Below, piece by piece: positions 1 to 8,835 of a stretch of 64,000 nt of DNA (position 1 is its first letter; every line of letters starts with the position of its first letter). Where the stretch lies: NCBI GenBank assembly GCA_025153445.1, contig JANZNS010000005.1:423042-487041 (forward strand), in the 5' to 3' direction. The notes under the pieces were generated by a model. That model saw only the letters and a list, made by a program, of their open reading frames with translations, made no database searches and was not told where the DNA came from. A program made the position numbers and the translations under genes. This stretch comes from Marinobacter sp. BGYM27 (GTDB lineage Bacteria; Pseudomonadota; Gammaproteobacteria; Pseudomonadales; Oleiphilaceae).

Positions 1-509
1 TGCACCATCTCGCCGAAAAATTCGTTATCAGGCAAACCGCTGATTTCCTCCTGATAAGCCAGCTCAGATACATGGCGCACACCGTGCGTCACAATCACTT
101 TGTCAAAACGCTCATAAACCTCGGGATCCTTGATGATGCTCAGGAACGGCGCCAGCCCTGTTCCGGTGCTGATCAGGTACAGGTTACGCCCTGGCAGCAG
201 TTGATCAACGATCAGGGTGCCCGTTGGCTTACGACTCACAAGGATCTCGTCGCCGACTTCGATTTTCTGCAGCTTGGACGTTAACGGGCCGTCCTGCACC
301 TTGATGGAGAAGAACTCAAGTTCCTCTTCATAATTAGCACTGGCAATACTGTAGGCGCGCATCAGCGGCTTACCTTCGGTTTCCAGACCGATCATGATGA
401 AGTGGCCATTCTTGAAACGGAAGCCGGCATCCCGGGTTGTCTTGAAACTGAACAGGGTATCGTTCCAGTGACGGACACTGGTGACACGCTCGAGATTCAT
501 ATTGCTCAT
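1..509 (-). CDS. fpr: Ferredoxin--NADP(+) reductase, C-terminus cut by window edge
   Basis: Flavoprotein that moves electrons between NADPH and ferredoxin or flavodoxin in the cytoplasm. About 169 residues are visible; the family is usually near 258, so the NADP-binding C-terminus lies left of the window. Visible are the FAD-binding R-x-Y-S motif in LMRAYSIASANYEE, followed by the flavin-domain stretch FFSIKVQDGPLTS, and the start of the NADP domain at STGTGLAPFLS. The ATG at 509 is preceded by GGAG eight bases upstream. It is divergent from a LysR gene; in Pseudomonas the same arrangement is fpr/finR, where FinR activates fpr under oxidative or sulfite-related stress (family knowledge). Confidence 0.93.
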   Translation of the reverse strand, partial: MSNMNLERVTSVRHWNDTLFSFKTTRDAGFRFKNGHFIMIGLETEGKPLMRAYSIASANYEEELEFFSIKVQDGPLTSKLQKIEVGDEILVSRKPTGTLIVDQLLPGRNLYLISTGTGLAPFLSIIKDPEVYERFDKVIVTHGVRHVSELAYQEEISGLPDNEFFGEMV

Positions 510-597
510 TGCGATTACTCCGCTGATGAGAGGCATAATTTCAGGTTGAGAGCAGTTTACCGCAAGAGTAACCTATCGACAAAATGGGATATTTTCA

Positions 598-624
598 TAA
601 CCTTATTCGGAATTATCGATAATG
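598..624. promoter_or_regulatory. Palindrome overlapping the finR start, likely FinR operator region
   Basis: A perfect 12-bp palindrome, ATTATCGATAAT, sits at 612-623 and covers the first two bases of the finR ATG. It lies in an A/T-rich 112-bp divergent promoter region shared with fpr. LysR-type regulators commonly bind T-N11-A palindromes in such divergent spacers and repress their own gene. The role as an operator is inferred from position only. Confidence 0.4.
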
Positions 625-1521
625 AAATACACATTCCGCCAACTGGAAGTTTTTTTAGCTGCTGCCAGCATGGAAAACATCACCAAAGCCGCGGAATCAC
701 TGGCCATGTCGCAATCCGCCGCAAGCAGCGCACTGAAGGAGCTCGAGTCCCAGTTCGACATTCTGCTTTTCGATCGCGTCGGTAAACGCTTACAACTCAA
801 CGAGCTCGGCAGACTGTTTCGCCCGCAGGTTGAAGCACTTCTGGCCCAGGGCGCCGAGCTCCAGCAAGCATTCAGTCAGCATGCGGAAGCAGGCGCCCTT
901 AAAGTCGGCGCGACCCTGACAATTGGCAACTACCTTGCCGTTGGTGTCATGGCGAACTACATGCGTACCCAGCCGCACGCCCGCGTATCGCTGGAAGTCG
1001 CAAACACCAGCACCATTGCCCGCCGCGTGAAAGATTTCGAACTGGATATCGGCCTTATAGAAGGCGAGCTTCAATCGGCAGAGCTGGAGGTTATACCCTG
1101 GCGGTCGGATGAACTCGTGGTGTTTTGTGCACCGGATCATCCTCTCGCCCGCAGAAAGCGCCTTGGCGATGACGATCTGCGTGAAGCGACCTGGATCATG
1201 AGGGAGCCGGGATCCGGCACCCGGCAAACATTCGAGCGAGGGATGCACGGCATACTGTCCGACCTGAACATCCTGCTTGAGCTTGAGCATACCGAAGCAA
1301 TCAAGCGGGCGGTAGAGGCAAATCTGGGCATTGGCTGCCTGTCCCGGGTATGCCTCGCAGACGCCTTCCGGCGAGGCAGTCTGGTGCCCTTAAATGTACC
1401 GGAGTACCGCCAGTTTGATCGTCAGTTCTACTTTATTCTGCATCGACAGAAATACCGCAGCGCCGGCATAGCCAGCTGGATGGAACTCTGCCGGGCACTT
1501 AAAACAGACAACAAAGACTGA
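622..1521 (+). CDS. finR: LysR-family regulator FinR, activator of the divergent fpr
   Basis: 299-residue LysR-type transcriptional regulator. The N-terminal winged helix-turn-helix covers about residues 1-60 (MKYTFRQLEVFLAAA, then SQSAASSALKELESQF). The effector-binding, periplasmic-binding-protein-like domain fills about 90-295. The length is normal for the family. Divergent placement next to fpr is the main reason for calling it FinR (also called FprR) rather than a generic LysR protein. Only a weak ribosome site, GGA about ten bases upstream, precedes the ATG. The start codon overlaps a palindrome, which fits autoregulation. The effector is unknown from sequence. Confidence 0.85.
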   Translation: MKYTFRQLEVFLAAASMENITKAAESLAMSQSAASSALKELESQFDILLFDRVGKRLQLNELGRLFRPQVEALLAQGAELQQAFSQHAEAGALKVGATLTIGNYLAVGVMANYMRTQPHARVSLEVANTSTIARRVKDFELDIGLIEGELQSAELEVIPWRSDELVVFCAPDHPLARRKRLGDDDLREATWIMREPGSGTRQTFERGMHGILSDLNILLELEHTEAIKRAVEANLGIGCLSRVCLADAFRRGSLVPLNVPEYRQFDRQFYFILHRQKYRSAGIASWMELCRALKTDNKD

Positions 1522-1536
1522 TTTTGCAACGCCTGC

Positions 1537-2145
1537 TTATTGCTCGATAGGCCCACTGTGAAATCGGAATTCGGTGTCAGGCGACTGAATCAACTCCTTC
1601 TCGATTTCAAGAAACAGCTCAACCCGGTCATCAATCGGTTCATCAGAGGCTTTTTCGGCCAGCGTCAGGTAATCACGGTAGTGCCGCGCCTCTGATTTCA
1701 GCAGACTGCTATAAAAGGATGCCAGTTCATCGTCCAGATGCGGCACCAACGCCGCGAAACGCTCGCACGAGCGTGCTTCGATAATGGCGCCAACCACCAT
1801 GACATCAACCAGACGCCCCGGATCATCCTGCCGGATCTCTTTTCGCAGCCCCGTTGCGTAACGCGCCGCGGTCAGGTGACCATACTGAATGCCACGCTTG
1901 TTGATAATCGCCAACACCTGCTCGAAATGACGCAGCTCTTCGCGCGCAAGCCTGGACATCCGATTAAGCAGATCGGAATTCTCCACATACCGGTACATCA
2001 AGCCTAACGCCGTGGACGCGGCCTTCTTTTCACAGTGCGCGTGATCGATCAACATGATGCCCTGTGCGTCCAGGGCGTTCTCTATCCATCTGGACGGCGT
2101 CGGACACCGCAAAAAATCGTGTATTTCAGCGAGTGCGGCTTGCAT
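1537..2145 (-). CDS. miaE: tRNA 2-methylthio-N6-isopentenyl-adenosine(37) hydroxylase MiaE
   Basis: Non-haem di-iron monooxygenase that hydroxylates the isopentenyl group of ms2i6A37 in tRNA. The ferritin-like helical fold carries the expected carboxylate/His ligands, seen in REELRHFEQVL, GAIIEARSCERF and KSEARHYRDYL (E-x-x-H type pairs). The open frame runs further upstream, but the ATG at 2145 has AGGGGA in front of it and the extra N-terminus (cysteine-rich, unlike the family) is rejected. The resulting 202 residues match the short pseudomonad-type MiaE. It is convergent with finR, 15 bases apart. Confidence 0.9.
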   Translation of the reverse strand: MQAALAEIHDFLRCPTPSRWIENALDAQGIMLIDHAHCEKKAASTALGLMYRYVENSDLLNRMSRLAREELRHFEQVLAIINKRGIQYGHLTAARYATGLRKEIRQDDPGRLVDVMVVGAIIEARSCERFAALVPHLDDELASFYSSLLKSEARHYRDYLTLAEKASDEPIDDRVELFLEIEKELIQSPDTEFRFHSGPIEQ

Positions 2146-2398
2146 ATTCTGGGTTCCCCTACTTCCGATGGCGGGCATTATACACAAAGCATACCGGTTG
2201 AATTCGGTCGGCTTGAAACAGCTAAAACAAAGCCTGCAAACGGCCGTTTGCAGCGTGCGCATTTACCGGAAGTTGACCTGACAACAATCGCCCAGCTTAA
2301 CTTTTCACCGCGTTTCCTATAAAATCCTGCGCCTGAACTAACGCCCAGGGAACCAAAGACGGCTCCCTAATCAACTATAAACCCCCCGCTATAAAGAA

Positions 2399-2496
2399 GG
2401 AGCCACTGAATAAGTAACTTGCCTGTCGCTGTGGCCGTCTTCCGAGACACCTTTATCCCCCCGGCGACCTGCGTAACCTATTTATTCAGTGCCTCC
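2399..2496. repeat. MITE-like 98-bp inverted repeat in the acnB leader
   Basis: The left end, GGAGCCACTGAATAA (2399-2413), is matched by the complement of the right end, GGAGGCACTGAATAA read on the minus strand (2496-2482): 14 of 15 positions. With small gaps, similarity continues inward for roughly 33-36 bases, to a shared GTCGC. The centre is unpaired. No target duplication is evident in the flanks. It could be a miniature transposable element with IS-like ends or an RNA hairpin in the acnB untranslated leader. GGCTCC at 2361-2366 could compete to pair with the left arm. The rest of the 2146-2537 gap holds A/T-rich promoter-like sequence and no gene. Confidence 0.55.
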
Positions 2497-2537
2497 TCTC
2501 CACACTGCGGGGCATCCTAACTGATGAGGGTCTTACC

Positions 2538-5138
2538 GTGTTAGAAGCATATCGTGCACACGTCGAAGAGCGCGCAGCTCAGGGCATTCCTCCCAAGCCG
2601 CTGAACGCCGAGCAAACTGCCGCGCTGGTTGAACTACTGAAGAACCCGCCTGCTGGCGAAGAAGATACGCTGGTTGATCTGCTTGAAAATCGCGTCCCAC
2701 CCGGGGTCGACGAAGCCGCGTACGTCAAAGCCGCTTTCCTGACAGCCATCCTCAAGGATGAAGCCACTTCACCGCTGATCGACAAGCCCAAAGCCATTCA
2801 ATTGCTGGGCATGATGCAGGGTGGCTACAACATTGCCACTCTGGTTGAGCAACTGGACAATGCTGAACTGGCAGAACTGGCTGCAGTGCAGCTCAAGAAA
2901 ACCCTGCTGATGTTCGACGCCTTCAATGATGTGAAGGACAGAATGGACGCTGGCAACGCCGTCGCCAAAGAGATCATGGAATCCTGGGCCAACGCTGAGT
3001 GGTTTACCGGCAAGAAGAAAGTACCTGAAAGCATCAAGATGACCGTTTTCAAGGTGACCGGTGAAACCAACACTGACGACCTGTCACCTGCTCCTGATGC
3101 CTGGTCACGTCCTGACATCCCGCTGCATGCCCGCGCTGCCTACAAGATGGAACGCGATGGCCTGAAGCCGGAACAGCCAGGCCAGGTTGGCCCAATGAGC
3201 CAGATCGACGAAATCAAGGCCAAAGGCCTGCCGGTTGCCTTCGTGGGTGACGTGGTCGGTACCGGTTCTTCGCGTAAGTCTGCAACCAACTCGGTACTCT
3301 GGTTCTTCGGTGAAGATATGCCGGGCGTGCCCAACAAGCGCAGCGGCGGTGTCTGTATCGGTAACAAGGTCGCGCCTATTTTCTTCAACACAATGGAAGA
3401 TGCCGGCGCACTGGTTTTCGAAGCACCTGTTGATGACATGCACATGGGCGATGTGATTGATATCCGTCCCTATGAAGGCAAGATCCTGAACGAGAATGGC
3501 GATGTCATCTCCGAGTTCGGATTCAAATCAGACGTTATCCTGGACGAAGTTCAGGCCGGCGGCCGTATCCCGCTGATCATCGGCCGCGGTCTGACCAACA
3601 AGGCCCGCGAAACGCTGGGGCTGGGCGCTACTGACCTGTTCCGTCTGCCAAAAGACCCTGAAGAAGGCACCAAAGGCTTCACCCTCGCCCAGAAAATGGT
3701 CGGCAAGGCGTGTGGTCTGCCAGAAGGCAAAGGCGTTCGTCCTAACACCTACTGCGAACCCAAGATGACAACGGTTGGCTCACAGGACACCACCGGTCCG
3801 ATGACCCGTGATGAGCTGAAAGATCTGGCCTGCCTTGGCTTCCAGTCTGATCTGGTCATGCAGTCTTTCTGTCACACCGCGGCCTATCCGAAGCCGGTTG
3901 ACGTTGAAATGCAGCACACCATGCCTGACTTCATCCAGACCCGTGGCGGTGTTGCCCTGCGTCCTGGCGACGGCATCATCCACTCCTGGCTGAACCGTAT
4001 GCTGCTGCCTGACACTGTCGGCACCGGCGGCGATTCCCACACCCGCTTCCCGATGGGTATCTCCTTCCCTGCGGGTTCCGGTCTGGTGGCTTTCGCAGCG
4101 GCGACCGGCGTTATGCCACTGGACATGCCTGAATCTGTACTGGTGCGCTTCAAAGGCGAAATGCAGCCAGGCATCACCCTGCGTGATCTGGTACACGCCA
4201 TTCCGCTGTACGGCATCAAGCAAGGCATGCTGACCGTTGAGAAGAAAGGCAAGATCAACGAATTCTCCGGTCGTGTACTGGAAATCGAAGGTCTTGAGAG
4301 CCTGACTGTCGAGCAGGCATTTGAACTGTCAGACGCCTCAGCAGAGCGGTCTGCGGCTGGTTGCACCATCAACCTGTCGGAAGATTCAGTTGCCGAGTAC
4401 CTGCGTTCCAACATTACCATGCTGCGCTGGATGATTGCCGAAGGTTACGGCGATCCACGTACGCTTGAGCGTCGCGCCAAGGCGATGGAAGCGTGGCTGG
4501 CTGAGCCTTCACTGATGCGTGCAGACAAAGATGCTGAATACGCTCACGTGATCGAAATTGATCTGGCTGACATCAAAGAGCCAATCGTGTGCTGCCCGAA
4601 CGACCCTGACGACGCCAAGCTGCTGTCAGAAGTCGCTGGCGACAAGGTTGACGAAGTATTCATCGGCTCTTGCATGACCAACATCGGTCACTTCCGCGCA
4701 GCAGGTAAACTGCTTGAGCAGAACAAGGAACCGCTGAAAACCCGTCTGTGGATGTCACCGCCAACCAAGATGGACGAAGCCCAGCTGATGGAAGAAGGCT
4801 ACTTCAACATCTACGGCACTGCCGGTGTGCGTACCGAAATGCCAGGCTGCTCACTGTGTATGGGTAACCAGGCGCGTGTGGCTGCGAAGTCTACGGTGCT
4901 GTCGACCTCTACCCGTAACTTCCCGAACCGTCTGGGTGATGGTGCCAATGTGTACCTGACCTCTGCGGAACTGGCTGCGGTAGGCGCGGTTCTGGGTAAA
5001 CTGCCCAGCCCTGCTGAGTACATGGAGTACGCCAAGGACCTGAACAGCATGTCGAAAGACATCTACAAGTACCTGAACTTTGATCAAATGGAAAAGTACA
5101 CTTCCAAGGCTGCCACGGCTAACGCCGAATCAGCCTGA
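2538..5138 (+). CDS. acnB: Bifunctional aconitate hydratase 2 / 2-methylisocitrate dehydratase AcnB
   Basis: [4Fe-4S] enzyme that isomerises citrate and isocitrate in the TCA cycle and can dehydrate 2-methylisocitrate. 866 residues, the standard AcnB length. The AcnB-specific N-terminal HEAT-like domain (about 1-155) precedes the swivel domain (about 160-370) and the catalytic domains. Cluster cysteines are seen in [11 protein letters not shown] (near 710) and [10 protein letters not shown] (near 770). Translation starts at GTG 2538; the N-terminus [16 protein letters not shown] matches AcnB proteins exactly in register. Preceded by an unusually structured leader and followed by a strong terminator, so it is probably monocistronic. 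Confidence 0.98.
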   Translation: MLEAYRAHVEERAAQGIPPKPLNAEQTAALVELLKNPPAGEEDTLVDLLENRVPPGVDEAAYVKAAFLTAILKDEATSPLIDKPKAIQLLGMMQGGYNIATLVEQLDNAELAELAAVQLKKTLLMFDAFNDVKDRMDAGNAVAKEIMESWANAEWFTGKKKVPESIKMTVFKVTGETNTDDLSPAPDAWSRPDIPLHARAAYKMERDGLKPEQPGQVGPMSQIDEIKAKGLPVAFVGDVVGTGSSRKSATNSVLWFFGEDMPGVPNKRSGGVCIGNKVAPIFFNTMEDAGALVFEAPVDDMHMGDVIDIRPYEGKILNENGDVISEFGFKSDVILDEVQAGGRIPLIIGRGLTNKARETLGLGATDLFRLPKDPEEGTKGFTLAQKMVGKACGLPEGKGVRPNTYCEPKMTTVGSQDTTGPMTRDELKDLACLGFQSDLVMQSFCHTAAYPKPVDVEMQHTMPDFIQTRGGVALRPGDGIIHSWLNRMLLPDTVGTGGDSHTRFPMGISFPAGSGLVAFAAATGVMPLDMPESVLVRFKGEMQPGITLRDLVHAIPLYGIKQGMLTVEKKGKINEFSGRVLEIEGLESLTVEQAFELSDASAERSAAGCTINLSEDSVAEYLRSNITMLRWMIAEGYGDPRTLERRAKAMEAWLAEPSLMRADKDAEYAHVIEIDLADIKEPIVCCPNDPDDAKLLSEVAGDKVDEVFIGSCMTNIGHFRAAGKLLEQNKEPLKTRLWMSPPTKMDEAQLMEEGYFNIYGTAGVRTEMPGCSLCMGNQARVAAKSTVLSTSTRNFPNRLGDGANVYLTSAELAAVGAVLGKLPSPAEYMEYAKDLNSMSKDIYKYLNFDQMEKYTSKAATANAESA

Positions 5139-5170
5139 TCAACAGGTAAGTTGAAGGGTTGAAAGCCCTG

Positions 5171-5206
5171 AAAAACGCCAGCCTTTCGGGGCTGGCGTTT
5201 TTTTTC
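5171..5206 (+). terminator. Intrinsic terminator after acnB
   Basis: An 11-bp GC-rich stem (AAACGCCAGCC / GGCTGGCGTTT) with a four-base TTTC/G-type loop is followed by an uninterrupted run of T, 35 bases after the acnB stop codon. Confidence 0.92.
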
Positions 5207-5242
5207 GCCAGTAACTGACACGCCGTTTTCATGGAGAGCACC

Positions 5243-5698
5243 ATGGACCCACAGACCCCCTGCCCCTGTGGCAGCAAGCAACCATATTCTAACTGCTGCT
5301 ATCCCTTTCATCAGGGAACCGACGCCCGTTCTCCAGAGGCATTGATGAGATCCCGCTACACAGCCTTTGTGACCGGCGATGTGGCGTACCTCACGCAAAC
5401 ATGGCACCCGGATACCCGTCCCGAAAACCTGAGTCTTGAAGGCTCTCCCGAATGGACATCTCTCACTATACTGTCTTCGGATGAAACACAGGCGACCGGC
5501 AAGGTGCACTTCCGTGCGCTATACCGGGAACAGGATCAATGGGGATATCTGGAAGAGCATTCGGACTTTGTTAAAGAAGACGGTCGCTGGTACTACCTTT
5601 ACGGAGAACCCAAACAGGGCATTTTCAAACCGGGTAGAAACGACCCCTGCCCCTGCGGTAGCGGCAAGAAATTCAAAACCTGCTGCATTAACTGGTAG
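5243..5698 (+). CDS. ychJ: YchJ-family protein with two SEC-C zinc motifs
   Basis: UPF0225/YchJ family. SEC-C metal-binding motifs lie at both ends: [14 protein letters not shown] near the N-terminus and [15 protein letters not shown] at the C-terminus, each giving C-x-C and CC zinc ligands. The middle (about 35-125) is an NTF2-like cystatin fold typical of the family ([18 protein letters not shown]). The biochemical function is unknown; SEC-C modules in SecA bind zinc and SecB. An in-frame ATG at 5231 is four codons upstream, but GGAGAG at 5233-5238 is well spaced for the ATG at 5243. Convergent with nuoN. Confidence 0.88.
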   Translation: MDPQTPCPCGSKQPYSNCCYPFHQGTDARSPEALMRSRYTAFVTGDVAYLTQTWHPDTRPENLSLEGSPEWTSLTILSSDETQATGKVHFRALYREQDQWGYLEEHSDFVKEDGRWYYLYGEPKQGIFKPGRNDPCPCGSGKKFKTCCINW

Positions 5699-5700
5699 GC

Positions 5701-5726
5701 CAAAATCAGCCGGTGAACACGGCTGT
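5701..5726 (-). terminator. Terminator at the end of the nuo operon
   Basis: CAGCCG (5707-5712) pairs with CGGCTG (5720-5725). On the minus strand the hairpin is followed by ATTTTGG, just after the nuoN stop codon. The T tract is short, so efficiency is uncertain. Confidence 0.5.
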
Positions 5727-5737
5727 TCGTCGCGCTA

Positions 5738-7183
5738 TTAATGCACGGGCGACGTGAGTACCGACATCCAGTCGATGACCGGTGTTGGATATACGCCAAA
5801 CGCAATCACCAGCAGCGCCAGACCCAACACAACCACACCACCGGCCTTCATTCCCCAATTGTCAGGCGCGTCGCGACCCCGCATTCCCGGCTCAACCAGA
5901 TAAAGCGTCACCATCACCCGCAAGTAATAGTAAAGCCCAATCACGCTGCCCGCGATGATACCTCCGACCAGCCACCAGCGCCCGGCCTCGACACCCAGAG
6001 CGACAATATAGAACTTGCCTATAAAGCCTGCCGTAAAGGGAATCCCTGCGAGAGACAGCAAACAGACCGTCAATACCGCGGCAAGATACGGGCGACGCCA
6101 GAACAGCCCACGATAATGGTGAAGTGCCGATGCATCCTCACCGCTATACGGGCTGGAAAGCAGCGTCACCACGCCAAACGCACCGAGCGTTGTCATCAGA
6201 TAGGTGATCAGGTAGATGCCAGCGGTTTCAACAGCAAGCCCATCTGCCACGACCAAAGCAACCAGGAGATACCCGAAATGGGCAATAGATGAATAGCCGA
6301 GCAGCCGCTTGAGGTTCGTCTGAATCAACGCCAACAGGTTGCCCACAATCATTGTCAGCAGCGCCAGGCCACCGAGCACGGTGTGCAGCCATTCCACATG
6401 AAAAGCCGGAGCCACCATCACGATCCGCAGCAGCACGATGAAAACCGCTGCCTTGCTGGCCGTCGCCAGAAACGTCGCCGCAGGCCCAGGGCCACCCTGA
6501 TAAACATCAGGCGTCCACAGGTGGAAGGGTACAATCGACAGTTTGAAGCCCAGCCCCACCAGCATGAGGCCGGCACCCGCCAGCGCCCAGGCTCCACCAC
6601 CGCTGCTTTCGAGCCCTGCAAGCAACCCGGCAATGTCCAGACGCCCCGACTGGGAGTACAACAGCGCCATACCGAACAGCAAAAAGGCCGTGGCTGCTGC
6701 TGACAACACAAGGTACTTGATACCCGACTCGAGCGAACGCTTGTCGCGATAGGTATAGGCCAGCATGCCGTATAACGGCATTGACAGTAGTTCCAACCCG
6801 AAAAACAGCGTCGCGAGATGCTGGCTGGCGACCAGCACCATGCCGCCCGCTGCCGCGCAAAGCATCAGGAGGTAGAACTCCTCCTTCCGGCCCGGGTAGC
6901 CTTCCAGATAAGCGTGACTCATGGTCAGGCAAGCCAGTGTTGACGCCAACACGAGCACCATACCCAGCATGCTCAAGCGATCAAATACCAACAGCGGTGT
7001 CGACACATCGCCTGCGCTGTACACCAGATACAGTGACACCAGTGCCAGGTTCAAACCGAGTATCGACACCAATGCTGTGGCCGCGTGCTGCCGGCGCCAG
7101 GCAATGCCCAGCATCACGGTGACTGCGGTGGCACAAACCAGAATAACGGGCGTCAATGCCATCATGTGCGCGCTTGTCAGCAT
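5738..7183 (-). CDS. nuoN: NADH-quinone oxidoreductase subunit N
   Basis: Antiporter-like membrane subunit of complex I; part of the proton-pumping arm in the inner membrane. 481 residues with about 14 hydrophobic segments. Contains the proton_antipo_M core, with conserved charged sites in YLVLSAAATAFLLFG, FKLSIVPFHLWTPDVYQG (key Lys, His) and LKRLLGYSSIAHFGY. Last gene of the 13-gene nuo operon. Its ATG shares one base with the nuoM stop codon (TAATG), so it is translationally coupled. Confidence 0.97.
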   Translation of the reverse strand: MLTSAHMMALTPVILVCATAVTVMLGIAWRRQHAATALVSILGLNLALVSLYLVYSAGDVSTPLLVFDRLSMLGMVLVLASTLACLTMSHAYLEGYPGRKEEFYLLMLCAAAGGMVLVASQHLATLFFGLELLSMPLYGMLAYTYRDKRSLESGIKYLVLSAAATAFLLFGMALLYSQSGRLDIAGLLAGLESSGGGAWALAGAGLMLVGLGFKLSIVPFHLWTPDVYQGGPGPAATFLATASKAAVFIVLLRIVMVAPAFHVEWLHTVLGGLALLTMIVGNLLALIQTNLKRLLGYSSIAHFGYLLVALVVADGLAVETAGIYLITYLMTTLGAFGVVTLLSSPYSGEDASALHHYRGLFWRRPYLAAVLTVCLLSLAGIPFTAGFIGKFYIVALGVEAGRWWLVGGIIAGSVIGLYYYLRVMVTLYLVEPGMRGRDAPDNWGMKAGGVVVLGLALLVIAFGVYPTPVIDWMSVLTSPVH

Positions 7184-8742
7184 TATTGCCCTCCTCCGGC
7201 CAAGCTACTCATTGGCACAGAGCCAGCAGGAAGCGAGCCCTGGAACAGTCCCTGCACTTCCCCCATCACTGCACTCGTGGTATCCAGCAACGGCTGGGGA
7301 TAAAGCCCGAACAGCACGACCAGTGCGAAAATCCCCAGCAACATGGTGAACTCGCGCCCATCCAGCCCTTCAAACTTCTGGTCGTTAAGGGACGGCCCGA
7401 AATACACGCGTTGCATCAGAATGAGCGAATAAATCGCCGCGAACACCATACCGCAGGCACCAATGATCACGACCACGGGTGCCGTCGGGAAGGTGCCGAA
7501 CAGCACCATGAATTCGCCGACGAAATTAGCGGTACCGGGCATCCCCAGAGAGGCCGCCACAAAACACAGGGAGAACCCCGGCAGACTGCCCATACGGCCC
7601 CAGAGTCCGCCCATTTCCTGCAGGTCACGAGTATTGAGACGCTCGAATAGCTGGCCGCTCATAATGAACAGACCTGCAGCAGAGAACGCATGTGCGACCA
7701 TAAGCACCACAACCCCCTGCAGAGCGAGCTCTGAACCGGAATAGATGCCGATCAGCACAAATCCCATGTGGGAAATACTGGTATAGGCAATCAGGCGCTT
7801 GATATCTCGCTGGCCGCAGGCGAGAACAGCACCGTAGAAGACGCCAACTAGGCCCAACGTCATCGCGATGGGTGCAAAAGTCTGGGATGCCTCGGGGAAC
7901 AAGGGCAAAGCAAACCGCAGCATTCCGTATGCAGCGGTTTTCAGGAGAATGCCGGCAAGATCGACACTGCCTGCAGTCGGTGCCTGGGCGTGTGCATCCG
8001 GTAGCCAGCCATGCAGCGGCACAACCGGCAGTTTTACAGCAAACGCGATAAAGAAGCCCAGCATCAACACCATCGCCATGTTTTCCGACAGTGGTGTCTG
8101 CAACAGGTCAGCGTAGCTGAACGAATATTCGCCTGTATTGGCATGATGGGCGAATACCAGTGCGAGGATCGCCACCAGCATGAGCAAACCGCTGGCCTGG
8201 GTGTAGATGAAGAACTTGATGGCGGCCCTTATGCGGGTTTTGCCCTCCGACCCACTGTGCCCCCACAGCGCAATCAGGAAGTACATGGGCACCAACATCA
8301 TTTCCCAGAAGAAGAAAAACAGGAACAGATCGATTGCCAGAAACACCCCGACAACGCCACCCAGAATAAACAGCAGGTTGAGATGAAAGAAGCCGATCCG
8401 GTCGTCGATCTCTTTCCATGAACACAGCACCGCCAGCATCCCGAGAAAGCCTGTAAGCGCAATCAGGACAAGTGACAGGCCATCCAGCGCCAGATGCACA
8501 TCAATTCCGAACCGTGGGATCCACGGCACTTTCCATTCCATCGCCCAGCGAATTGAGTCAGCGCCGGCATTCATCGCTGGCAGTTGGTAATCCCCCTGCA
8601 GCCATAGCACCAGCGTCATGATCAGCACCAGCATCATGGTAATCAGTGCGATCCAGCGTGGCGCTTTTTCACCCCAACGATCGGCCTGCCAGCACAGCAA
8701 GCCGCCAATGAACGGCACCAGGACCAGCCAGAGCAGAATCAT
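7183..8742 (-). CDS. nuoM: NADH-quinone oxidoreductase subunit M
   Basis: Antiporter-like inner-membrane proton-pumping subunit of complex I. 519 residues, about 14 transmembrane helices. Diagnostic segments include FFFFFWEMMLVPMYFLI (conserved Glu of helix 5), FAVKLPVVPLHGWLPDAHAQAP and DIKRLIAYTSISHMG. Separated from nuoL by 93 bases, whereas most other joints in this operon overlap; a short candidate ORF fills that gap and ends in an ATGA overlap with this start codon. AGAGGAG lies upstream of the ATG. Confidence 0.98.
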   Translation of the reverse strand: MILLWLVLVPFIGGLLCWQADRWGEKAPRWIALITMMLVLIMTLVLWLQGDYQLPAMNAGADSIRWAMEWKVPWIPRFGIDVHLALDGLSLVLIALTGFLGMLAVLCSWKEIDDRIGFFHLNLLFILGGVVGVFLAIDLFLFFFFWEMMLVPMYFLIALWGHSGSEGKTRIRAAIKFFIYTQASGLLMLVAILALVFAHHANTGEYSFSYADLLQTPLSENMAMVLMLGFFIAFAVKLPVVPLHGWLPDAHAQAPTAGSVDLAGILLKTAAYGMLRFALPLFPEASQTFAPIAMTLGLVGVFYGAVLACGQRDIKRLIAYTSISHMGFVLIGIYSGSELALQGVVVLMVAHAFSAAGLFIMSGQLFERLNTRDLQEMGGLWGRMGSLPGFSLCFVAASLGMPGTANFVGEFMVLFGTFPTAPVVVIIGACGMVFAAIYSLILMQRVYFGPSLNDQKFEGLDGREFTMLLGIFALVVLFGLYPQPLLDTTSAVMGEVQGLFQGSLPAGSVPMSSLAGGGQ

Positions 8743-8822
8743 ACGGCTGGGCTCCTCTTGTCAGCGGTCAGCAGCATCGTCATCGTTTCCCCGTGATCAG
8801 CCATGATGAATATCTGAGCCAT
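8739..8822 (-). CDS. Candidate 27-residue ORF bridging nuoL and nuoM
   Basis: A complete frame starts at ATG 8822, 13 bases after the nuoL stop codon. It ends with a TGA that overlaps the nuoM ATG as ATGA, the same coupling used at nuoE/F, G/H, J/K and K/L. The predicted peptide begins MAQIFIMADHGE, has four Met in 27 residues and is not hydrophobic. A CGGCGGA sequence lies before the ATG as a possible ribosome site. It may be a translational coupler rather than a functional protein, or chance. No family is recognised. Confidence 0.35.
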   Translation of the reverse strand: MAQIFIMADHGETMTMLLTADKRSPAV

Positions 8823-8835
8823 TGTTAATCCGCCG

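Noticed and set aside
1537..2262. Longer start for miaE at 2262
   Set aside because: The extra 39 residues are Cys-rich and unlike MiaE; the ATG at 2145 has a good ribosome site.
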